A DNA stretch of 6,214 nucleotides from Methylococcaceae bacterium (lineage in GTDB: Bacteria > Pseudomonadota > Gammaproteobacteria > Methylococcales > Methylococcaceae), in NCBI GenBank assembly GCA_012026715.1, contig VEPB01000354.1, positions 1 to 6,214 of the forward strand, given 5' to 3'. Shown here one piece after another: positions 1 to 5,240 of this stretch. Below the pieces are notes generated by a model. The model made no database searches and was not told the origin of the DNA. It saw only the letters and a list, made by a program, of their open reading frames with translations. The stretch's first letter is position 1. Each line of letters begins with the position of its first letter. The position numbers and the translations under genes were made by a program.

Positions 1-107
1 GCGACCTGGGCCAGTTCCAGGATGCGCTCGTCGATGTCGAGGAAGGACATGTGGCAGCCGAAGCAGCCCGCCAGGGAGGTGGTCGCAACCTTGATCTTCT
101 CAGCCAT
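1..107 (-). CDS. hoxY: NAD-reducing [NiFe]-hydrogenase small subunit HoxY (partial, N-terminal 35 codons)
   Basis: This is the start of the small subunit of the cytoplasmic NAD-reducing [NiFe]-hydrogenase; the rest lies beyond the left edge. The visible protein begins MAEKIKVATTSLAGCFGCHM and contains C15-x2-C18 followed by HMSFLDIDE, the N-terminal signature of HoxY. In this family these two cysteines help bind the [4Fe-4S] cluster next to the NiFe site of HoxH. No signal peptide is visible, as expected for a cytoplasmic enzyme and unlike exported uptake-hydrogenase small subunits. The ATG at 107 is preceded by GGGAG with a 6-base gap. It overlaps the end of hoxU by 8 bases (ATGGCTGA), which implies translational coupling. 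The identification is firm despite the short length, because the motif and the hoxF-hoxU-hoxY order agree. Confidence 0.93.
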   Translation of the reverse strand, partial: MAEKIKVATTSLAGCFGCHMSFLDIDERILELAQV

Positions 108-834
108 GTTCGTCTCCCATCGCCGCAGGTTCCCAGGACAGGCTCCACTCGCTCACGTTCTGCTGATCGAACTGGCGCGCGCCGATGGGGGTTTCAAAGC
201 CGTGCCGCTTCACGATGATGGCTCCCACCGGACACACCTGGGCGGCCTTGTCGGCGGGCGTCAGGTCGGTATCCTTGAGCAGTCCTGAATCGGCGTTCAC
301 CACCAGGTGGGTATGGATGCCCCGTCCGGACAGCCCGAACACGTTCTTGCCGTCGATCTCCCGGCTGGCCCTGACACAGAGTTCGCACAGGATGCAGCGG
401 TCGCGGTCCAGCAAGATGTCGGGGTGGGACGAATCGGTTTCCCGCTCCGGGTAGAACAGCGGGAAGTGGGGATCCAGCATGTTGAGAAAATACGCTACGC
501 CCTGAAGCTGGCAGTTGCCGCTCTTTTCGCAGGAGGGACAGAAATGGTTGCCCTCCACGAACAGCATCTGGGTGATGGTGCGGCGGGTGGCGTTCAGTTC
601 CTCGGTGCTGTTGAGTACCTGTTGGCCGTCGGCGGCGGGGAAGGTGCAGGCCGAGCAGTTGCGGCCGTTTACGTTCACCGTGCACAGCTTGCAGCTGCCG
701 TGGGGCTTGAACTCCGGGTTGTGGCAAAGGTGGGGGATGTAAATGCCGGCCCGGGTCGCGGCGTCCATGATGGTGTCGCCGTCCTGGAACGGAACTGGAG
801 TTCCGTCGATGGTGATGGTGTTGCGGATGTTCAT
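100..834 (-). CDS. hoxU: NAD-reducing [NiFe]-hydrogenase diaphorase subunit HoxU
   Basis: A 244-aa iron-sulfur protein that carries electrons between the hydrogenase dimer (HoxY-HoxH) and the FMN/NAD site of HoxF; it resembles the N-terminal part of complex I NuoG. Residues 1-75 form a [2Fe-2S] ferredoxin-like domain with C37, C48, C51 and probably C63. Residues 94-112 hold the His/Cys cluster motif: H97, C99, C102 and C108 in NHFCPSCEKSGNC. Residues 145-205 hold a [4Fe-4S] set: C147-x2-C150-x2-C153 plus C201 in CPVGAI. All expected ligands are present and the length is typical of HoxU. The reading frame is open upstream to 1140, but ATG 834 is the start: it has AGGAG 5 bases upstream, overlaps the hoxF stop in an ATGA arrangement, and is where family similarity begins. 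It overlaps hoxY by 8 bases. It is almost certainly cotranscribed with hoxF and hoxY. Confidence 0.95.
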   Translation of the reverse strand: MNIRNTITIDGTPVPFQDGDTIMDAATRAGIYIPHLCHNPEFKPHGSCKLCTVNVNGRNCSACTFPAADGQQVLNSTEELNATRRTITQMLFVEGNHFCPSCEKSGNCQLQGVAYFLNMLDPHFPLFYPERETDSSHPDILLDRDRCILCELCVRASREIDGKNVFGLSGRGIHTHLVVNADSGLLKDTDLTPADKAAQVCPVGAIIVKRHGFETPIGARQFDQQNVSEWSLSWEPAAMGDEHG

Positions 835-2666
835 ACCGACTCCTGCTCCAGGTGGGCGTGGGCGTCGTCGCGGCCGGTCATGCGGCGGGCGGTGGACAAC
901 TCCCCGTCGAGGTCGAAGCCCGGTTCGAAGCTGATCGACTTCAGCCGTGACTGGTATAGCTCGGGGAAGCGCTCCAGGGTGGCCAGCAACGGGTTGGCGG
1001 CGGTTTGGCCCAGCCCGCAATGGCTGGCGGCACGAACGAACTGGCCCAGATTGCCGATCTCCACCAAATCGCCGGCCGCGCCGTGGCCCGCGCACAGCTT
1101 GTCCATCGCGTTGCGCAACAGCGAGGTGCCGACCCGGCAAGGGGTGCAGAAGCCGCAGCTCTCATGGGCGAAGAAGTGGGTGAAGTTGCGGACGATCTCC
1201 AGCACGTCGCGGGTCTTGTCGAAGATCATGAAGGAGCCGCCGGTGGCCAGGTCCTCGAATCCCAGCCGACGTTCGAATTCCTGTTCGCCGATGAAGACGC
1301 CCGAAGGCCCGCCGACCTGGACGCCGAAGGTGTTGGCCGCGCCGCAGTCCTTCAGGATCTGGGCGATGCTCACGCCGAAGTCGTATTCGTAGATGCCGGG
1401 ACGGGCGCAGTCGCCGCAGATGCTCAGGATCTTGCTGCCCTTGGATTTCTCGGTGCCGTGGCTGGCGAACCAGACCCCGCCCTTGAGGGCGATGGCGGCG
1501 GCCGCGACAAAAGTTTCCACGTTATTGACCACCGTCGGTCTGCCGAGATAGCCGTGGGTCACCGGATAGGGGGGGCGGTTGCGCGGCGTGCCGCGTTTGC
1601 CTTCCAGCGATTCGATGAGGGCCGATTCCTCGCCGCAGATGTAGGCGCCGGCGCCCATGTGGATTTCGATGTCGAAATCGAATCCTTCCCGGCCGAGGAT
1701 GCCCACGCCCAGCAGGTTGAGCCGCCGGCGTTCCGCCAGCACCGCTTCCAGCTTGGCCCTAAGCGCCAGGTACTCGCCCCGCAGATAAAGGAAGCCCTGT
1801 TTGGCGCCGACGATTCCAGCGCACAGGGTCATGCCTTCAAACACCTGATGGGCGTGGCTGTTGAGCAGTACCCGGTCCTTGAAGGTGCCCGGTTCGCCTT
1901 CGTCGGCATTGCAAACCACGTAGCGTTCCATTCGTTCGCCTTTTTCCACCGGACAAACCGCCGTTTCCTCCGGACCCTCGAAACAGAACCGCCATTTCCA
2001 CGAGGTCTGGAAGCCGGCCCCGCCACGGCCGCGTAATCCGGACTTGTCGACTTCGTCGAGGGTGCTTGCCAGTCCCCGCATCAGCGACCATTTCAAGGCG
2101 CTACCCGAGGCTACCGGGTTGCTCAGCAACAGGCCAGGACGGCGCACGTTGTCTCGAGCCGAGAACAGATCCTGAGGCCACTGTGACAGCGGAACGTCTG
2201 CTTCGACCAAGGCGCTGATGCGGTCGATGCGGCTGCGGTCGAGTTTGGGCAGCCACCAGCCGTTCACCAGCCCGGCCGGTCCCTGGTCGCAGAGCCCGGA
2301 GCACGAGGTATAAGCGAAACTGACCCGGCCGTCGGCACGGGTCTCGCCGTCCGCAACGCCCAGCTTGTCGCACAGATAGGTACCCAGTGCGCGGCTGCCG
2401 AGCATGTGGTCGCTGATGGAATCGCTCAGCTGGAGATGGTAGCGGCCCTGCGGCTGTGTCGACAGGAAACTGTAAAACTCGGTGACGCCCTGAACTTGGG
2501 CAAGGGGAACTCCCAGCTGCTCGGCAAGCAGTTGCATCACCGGGCGGGGGATGTGACGGAAATGGTCCTGCACGTCCCGGAGGATCTGCAGTAAGCGGGT
2601 GGCGTGCCGGCCGTGGTTGGCGACCACGGCTGAGAGCCAAGCCTGATCGGCATCGCTGATGGTCAT
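831..2666 (-). CDS. hoxF: NAD-reducing [NiFe]-hydrogenase diaphorase subunit HoxF (NuoE-NuoF fusion type)
   Basis: A 611-aa flavoprotein that binds FMN and NAD(H) and performs the NAD+ reduction step of the soluble hydrogenase in the cytoplasm. Residues about 1-155 are a NuoE-like thioredoxin-fold domain; about 175-585 are NuoF-like. In the latter, GLRGRGGAGF (210-219), CNADEGEPGTFKDR (252-265) and GAGAYICGEESALIESLEG (338-356) are the FMN/NAD-binding signatures. C504, C507, C510 and C550 are the [4Fe-4S] ligands. The NuoE-like part is unusual: the first cysteine pair is replaced by S81 and D86, while the second pair (C122, C126) remains, so a normal [2Fe-2S] cluster is doubtful there. An extra loop with C238 precedes the NADEGEPG motif. 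ATG 2666 is preferred because GGAGA lies 6 bases upstream; an in-frame GTG at 2684 is less likely. The stop overlaps hoxU by 4 bases. The fused N-terminal domain fits the absence of a separate hoxE in view. Confidence 0.95.
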   Translation of the reverse strand: MTISDADQAWLSAVVANHGRHATRLLQILRDVQDHFRHIPRPVMQLLAEQLGVPLAQVQGVTEFYSFLSTQPQGRYHLQLSDSISDHMLGSRALGTYLCDKLGVADGETRADGRVSFAYTSCSGLCDQGPAGLVNGWWLPKLDRSRIDRISALVEADVPLSQWPQDLFSARDNVRRPGLLLSNPVASGSALKWSLMRGLASTLDEVDKSGLRGRGGAGFQTSWKWRFCFEGPEETAVCPVEKGERMERYVVCNADEGEPGTFKDRVLLNSHAHQVFEGMTLCAGIVGAKQGFLYLRGEYLALRAKLEAVLAERRRLNLLGVGILGREGFDFDIEIHMGAGAYICGEESALIESLEGKRGTPRNRPPYPVTHGYLGRPTVVNNVETFVAAAAIALKGGVWFASHGTEKSKGSKILSICGDCARPGIYEYDFGVSIAQILKDCGAANTFGVQVGGPSGVFIGEQEFERRLGFEDLATGGSFMIFDKTRDVLEIVRNFTHFFAHESCGFCTPCRVGTSLLRNAMDKLCAGHGAAGDLVEIGNLGQFVRAASHCGLGQTAANPLLATLERFPELYQSRLKSISFEPGFDLDGELSTARRMTGRDDAHAHLEQESV

Positions 2667-2672
2667 GGGCAG

Positions 2673-2677
2673 TCTCC
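2673..2677 (-). promoter_or_regulatory. Shine-Dalgarno site of hoxF
   Basis: GGAGA on the minus strand ends 6 bases before the ATG at 2666. It supports the 611-aa start over the in-frame GTG at 2684, which lies upstream of this site and itself falls inside a small palindrome. Confidence 0.7.
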
Positions 2678-2680
2678 ATG

Positions 2681-2696
2681 GCACCCAATGGGGTGC
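2681..2696. repeat. Perfect 6-bp inverted repeat just upstream of the hoxF ribosome binding site
   Basis: GCACCC at 2681-2686 and GGGTGC at 2691-2696 are perfect reverse complements around a 4-base centre. In an RNA read leftward this could form a compact hairpin that ends 3 bases before the hoxF Shine-Dalgarno sequence. It could equally be a protein-binding palindrome in DNA. The sequence does not tell these apart, and a role is only inferred from its position. Confidence 0.5.
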
Positions 2697-2713
2697 GTGC
2701 GGAAAACGCTGAG

Positions 2714-2752
2714 AGCCTGGGTTTCGGTCAACAAAACCGGACTACCCAGGCT
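2714..2752. repeat. Nested inverted repeat upstream of hoxF (9-bp outer arms, 4-bp inner arms)
   Basis: AGCCTGGGT at 2714-2722 and ACCCAGGCT at 2744-2752 are perfect 9-base reverse complements. Inside them, CGGT at 2725-2728 pairs with ACCG at 2736-2739 around a 7-base loop. In a leftward transcript this is a two-tier hairpin about 48 bases before the hoxF start. No T-run follows directly on the minus strand, so it is a poor intrinsic terminator for the upstream gene. A leader structure or an operator is more plausible. Function is unproven. Confidence 0.55.
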
Positions 2753-2755
2753 GGT

Positions 2756-2767
2756 GGTCCGGGGACC
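2756..2767. repeat. Short palindrome GGTCC-GG-GGACC upstream of hoxF
   Basis: GGTCC at 2756-2760 and GGACC at 2763-2767 are reverse complements separated by 2 bases, directly next to the larger nested repeat. The centre is too tight for a stable RNA loop with all five pairs, so if it matters it is more likely a DNA palindrome. It may be chance in GC-rich DNA. Confidence 0.3.
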
Positions 2768-2793
2768 GTGGATTTTCGATTCTGCCGCTGCGT

Positions 2794-2830
2794 CGTCGAC
2801 TTTTGGGCTGCCGGGGAGCGCGAGTCGACG
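2794..2830. repeat. 7-bp inverted repeat downstream of the DUF2934-like gene
   Basis: CGTCGAC at 2794-2800 and GTCGACG at 2824-2830 are reverse complements separated by 23 bases; each arm also contains the self-palindrome GTCGAC. It begins about 40 bases after the stop of the 140-aa gene on the minus strand, where a terminator could lie. There is no U-tract after it in that direction, so termination is not supported. Confidence 0.35.
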
Positions 2831-2869
2831 GCGAAGAAGCCGACAACGCCCGGCCAGCGCAAACGACGC

Positions 2870-3292
2870 CTAGCTCTTGCCTGGCTTCTTGGCCGCCAGC
2901 AACTGGCTCATGATCTGTTCCTTCGCTTTCAGCCAGTCTTCCTCCTCGAAGCCGGTGGCGAAATTGCGTTTCTCGGCCAGGTAGTAAGCGGCCTCGGCCA
3001 CCATCTTGTCGATCACGGACTGATCGGGCAGGTTGGATTGGGTCGGGGCAGCATTCGCCTTCGTCTTGGGGTCGGCCGGTTTGCGTGACTTCGGCGCTGC
3101 CTTGGCGGCTGGCTTGTCGTCGACGTTTAATACGATGGTGGTGGCGGACTTCTTGGGAGCCGCTTTCTCGGGCTTGGTCGGGGCGACAGCTTTGGGTGCC
3201 GGTGGTGGCGGGGTTGCAGGAGCAGACGCGGCCGTCGCGGTTTCGGCCGGCTTCTTGGCGGCTTTGGTCGACTTGGTTTTGGCTTCGCTCAT
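2870..3292 (-). CDS. DUF2934-like protein with Lys/Ala/Pro-rich N-terminal tail
   Basis: A 140-aa protein of unknown function. Residues 1-90 are low-complexity and rich in Lys, Ala and Pro, with AAKKPA-like stretches reminiscent of histone H1-like or PhaF-like tails and likely disordered. Residues about 92-135 form a predicted helical segment, with IDKMVAEAAYYLAEKR followed by EEEDWLKAKEQI; this matches the general pattern of the DUF2934 family (a short helix pair with an 'A-Y-x-L-A-E' and a 'W-L-x-A-E/K' part). The match is from memory of the pattern. The basic tail could bind nucleic acid or another polyanion, but this is inference. There is no signal peptide or membrane segment. The start is well supported: AGGGAG lies 7 bases before ATG 3292. 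It shares the strand of the hydrogenase genes but is separated from hoxF by 203 bases, so a shared operon is uncertain. Confidence 0.8.
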   Translation of the reverse strand: MSEAKTKSTKAAKKPAETATAASAPATPPPPAPKAVAPTKPEKAAPKKSATTIVLNVDDKPAAKAAPKSRKPADPKTKANAAPTQSNLPDQSVIDKMVAEAAYYLAEKRNFATGFEEEDWLKAKEQIMSQLLAAKKPGKS

Positions 3293-3451
3293 GGGTGTTC
3301 TCCCTTCGTTCGGGTCAGGGTAAGTGGAGATGCTTCAGTCCATGCAATGATAGATGGTTGGTAGGGCTTGGCCAGCCGCTTATCCGAAACACTACATTGC
3401 CGTCGCTCCCAAGCATGAATGCTGGTTTCCCGGTTGGCAAGTCGTTCCACC

Positions 3452-4768
3452 CTAAAAGTGGCCGTGAATGACCATTTCATGGTCCAGTGGGTGGCAGTGG
3501 TACTCGGCAAACCGAACCGGCGACGGCTGCGACAATTCCGCCAGGCTATCTCCGCCGAACTGCGGGATCAGCGCGACGAGGCCGTAGTCGGCGAGCCCGG
3601 CGGCGATCAGATCCGCGCCGATCTCGGCCCCGGTCAGGAGGCTGTCGATACCGCAGCCGCTGAGCGTTTCGAGGATTGCTCCATAGTCCGGCTTGCCTCG
3701 CGCTGGTCGTGGCATCGCCAAAACGGTGATGCCGGCGGCTTCCCCCAATGCCATCTTAAGCTGGGTGAGAGCCGGATCGGCGGCCACCAACACGATTCGC
3801 TGATTGTTCGCGCAGCGTAAGATGTCAGCGCTCGCGCGCGAATCCGGATCCAATATCACCAGGGTGCCAGCCGTCGGCCAAGCGGCTCCTGCGGCGAGTT
3901 CGCGGCCGGTCAGCAGCGCCGCGTCGTGGTGCATGAGCACCGCGTCCAGCAATCGCAGCAAGCGCGGTGAGCCGTGGCAGCGCAGGGAAGATTGGGGGTA
4001 ACCGCCACCGTTGAGGCCGCGGGCGTAGGCGACCGTAACGAACGGGCGTCGCGTCTCATGCTGGGCATGTTCTTCAAGCCGTTTGACCAGACCCTCCATG
4101 CAGGCCAGGTCGCCCACCGGTTTTTGTCGAACCTTGAGCGACAGCAGATGCTGCATCTTGCGCGCCTTGGTACGCAGGTACCCTTCGTTTTCGGCGTTGA
4201 AGGGAATTTCGATGGGAATCCGGTCGCTGACCTCGATGCCCAGCTTGCGCAGCTGATCGATCTTGGCCGGGTTGTTGGTGATCAGCCGGACGGATCGAAT
4301 ATGGAGATCCTGCAGCATGGCCGCGGCGATGCTGTAATCCCGTTCGTCCGACAGGTGTCCCAGCCGCAAGTTGGCTTCGACCGTGTCGAGGCCTTCATCC
4401 TGCAGGTTATAAGCCTGGAGTTTCTTGAGCAGGCCGATGCCACGGCCTTCCTGCCGCAGGTACAGCAGTACCCCGCAAGCTTCCTGGCCGATGATGCGCA
4501 AGGCTCGATCGAGTTGGTCGCCGCAATCGCAGCGCAACGAGCCGAACACGTCGCCGGTGAGACATTCGGAATGGAGTCTGACCGCCACGTCGGAGGCGTT
4601 GTCGACGTTGCCTTTGACCATGGCCAGATGCTCTTTCTTCTCCAGGGTGTTGTTGTAGTAATAGAGGACAAATTCCCCGTGACGGGTGGGTAACCGGGTT
4701 CGAACGAGGTTTTGAACCAGCGATTCGGGATTGGCTGGATCGGATCGGGACGGGTTGGAAAGTTTCAT
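3452..4768 (-). CDS. ribA: GTP cyclohydrolase II fused to a RibD-reductase-like C-terminal domain
   Basis: A 438-aa cytoplasmic protein. Residues about 24-210 are GTP cyclohydrolase II, which converts GTP to the pyrimidine precursor of riboflavin with loss of formate and pyrophosphate. Zn ligands C69, C80 and C82 lie in HSECLTGDVFGSLRCDCG; RQEGRGIGL (105-113), Y120, DTVEAN (128-133) and R143 match the known active-site positions, with spacing equal to the E. coli enzyme. GTP cyclohydrolase II alone is about 200 aa. The extra C-terminal domain, about 241-438, begins RPFVTVAYARGLNG, like the start of the RibD reductase domain (RPxVTLKxAxSLDG). However, the usual Lys and Asp are Ala248 and Asn253, the VGxxT and EGG motifs are absent, and its activity is doubtful. 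There is no DHBP synthase (RibB) domain. ATG 4768 has no clear Shine-Dalgarno sequence; the frame is open upstream to 5077 but looks non-coding there. The symbol refers to the first domain only. Confidence 0.88.
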   Translation of the reverse strand: MKLSNPSRSDPANPESLVQNLVRTRLPTRHGEFVLYYYNNTLEKKEHLAMVKGNVDNASDVAVRLHSECLTGDVFGSLRCDCGDQLDRALRIIGQEACGVLLYLRQEGRGIGLLKKLQAYNLQDEGLDTVEANLRLGHLSDERDYSIAAAMLQDLHIRSVRLITNNPAKIDQLRKLGIEVSDRIPIEIPFNAENEGYLRTKARKMQHLLSLKVRQKPVGDLACMEGLVKRLEEHAQHETRRPFVTVAYARGLNGGGYPQSSLRCHGSPRLLRLLDAVLMHHDAALLTGRELAAGAAWPTAGTLVILDPDSRASADILRCANNQRIVLVAADPALTQLKMALGEAAGITVLAMPRPARGKPDYGAILETLSGCGIDSLLTGAEIGADLIAAGLADYGLVALIPQFGGDSLAELSQPSPVRFAEYHCHPLDHEMVIHGHF

Positions 4769-5122
4769 TGCCGTACTATAACGCCTGACAGCGAGGCATG
4801 ATAAGTCTCGGCGGCAGTTGCAGACCGTTGCCGCGCCGGCTTTCGGGCCAGGTTGGCGGGTCGCACCGTGACCGCCGCCGTCCGATCCCGTCGGTGTCGC
4901 GAGCCGGCGGCTTGAAAGGGCTGAGGTTTGATGAGCAACACCAGGTATTGATCGGTCTTCGTCAAGCAGCCGGCGACTTGCGGTCGGATTCAACGAAGCC
5001 CGCTCGCTGGCGGGTGTGCGCGGTGGTGGGTGCCTGCCTGCTGCCGGAAACGCCGTCGGAACACGCCGATCCGCCATGCCGCGCCAGGGCCTTGGCTTCC
5101 GCTTCGGGGCGCCGATGGGCGG
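4769..5122. other. Gene-free part of the divergent intergenic region
   Basis: About 350 bases between the start of the GTP cyclohydrolase gene and the peroxidase promoter. Open frames exist here on both strands but show no family resemblance, lack ribosome binding sites and are typical of GC-rich chance frames. I see no tRNA, no FMN riboswitch core and no insertion-sequence ends. Small GC-rich inverted repeats occur, for example CCCGC/GGCGGG-type arms at 4999-5014 (5 pairs, 6-base loop) and GCGGCA/TGCCGC at 4811-4834. It may hold regulatory sites for both flanking genes. Confidence 0.5.
4775..4799 (-). promoter_or_regulatory. Possible promoter of the GTP cyclohydrolase II gene, implying a nearly leaderless mRNA
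   Basis: On the minus strand TATAGT (4780-4775) matches the sigma-70 -10 consensus at 5 of 6 bases. About 18 bases upstream is TTATCA, matching TTGACA at 4 of 6. Initiation would fall at or next to ATG 4768, giving a leaderless or nearly leaderless transcript, which would agree with the missing Shine-Dalgarno sequence. The -35 element is weak and the call is tentative. Confidence 0.3.
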
Positions 5123-5151
5123 TTGAAATTGTCATGGTTATTCTCTATAAG
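5123..5151 (+). promoter_or_regulatory. Sigma-70-type promoter of the cytochrome c peroxidase gene
   Basis: TTGAAA at 5123-5128 and TATAAG at 5146-5151 each match the sigma-70 consensus at 5 of 6 bases and are separated by exactly 17 bases. Transcription would start near 5158, leaving a leader of about 80 bases before the ATG at 5241. I found no FNR-type TTGAT-N4-ATCAA site nearby, although such control is common for this enzyme family. Confidence 0.6.
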
Positions 5152-5169
5152 GTGCCTTCCCTCGGGTCG

Positions 5170-5186
5170 CGCCGTTCTTGACGGCG
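5170..5186 (+). repeat. Hairpin in the 5' leader of the peroxidase mRNA
   Basis: CGCCGT (5170-5175) and ACGGCG (5181-5186) form a perfect 6-bp stem with a 5-base loop, TCTTG. It sits about 12 bases after the predicted transcription start and about 40 bases before the ribosome binding site. It could stabilise the 5' end of the mRNA; it is not followed by a U-tract, so it is not a terminator. Confidence 0.45.
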
Positions 5187-5240
5187 GGGCCGCTGCAACA
5201 TAACGAATAACCAACGGCACAGCCCTTTAGGAGGAATCCC

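Noticed and set aside
307..1392. Long plus-strand frames opposite hoxU and hoxF
   Set aside because: They are antisense shadows of well-conserved iron-sulfur proteins; their compositions show no domain.
2840..2856. Possible sigma-54 promoter upstream of hoxF (TGGCCG followed by TTG)
   Set aside because: The spacing between the -24-like and -12-like parts is one base short and the GC of the -12 element is absent.
4765..4965. A 66-codon minus-strand frame starting TTG and ending in an ATGA overlap with the GTP cyclohydrolase gene
   Set aside because: No ribosome binding site, Arg/Ala-rich composition typical of chance frames in GC-rich DNA, and no recognisable family. Kept only as an alternative explanation for the missing Shine-Dalgarno site.
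4991..5020. Sequence resembling a fragment of the FMN riboswitch (AGCCCGC followed by a GC hairpin)
   Set aside because: It is on the strand opposite the riboflavin gene, and the other conserved riboswitch segments are missing.
4769..5077. In-frame N-terminal extension of the GTP cyclohydrolase II to 5077
   Set aside because: The extra 103 residues look non-coding and family similarity starts only about residue 24 of the shorter form.
4798..5181. A 127-aa plus-strand frame in the divergent intergenic region
   Set aside because: It has no ribosome binding site, runs through the peroxidase promoter, and its sequence is Arg/Ser/Gly-rich without any domain I recognise.
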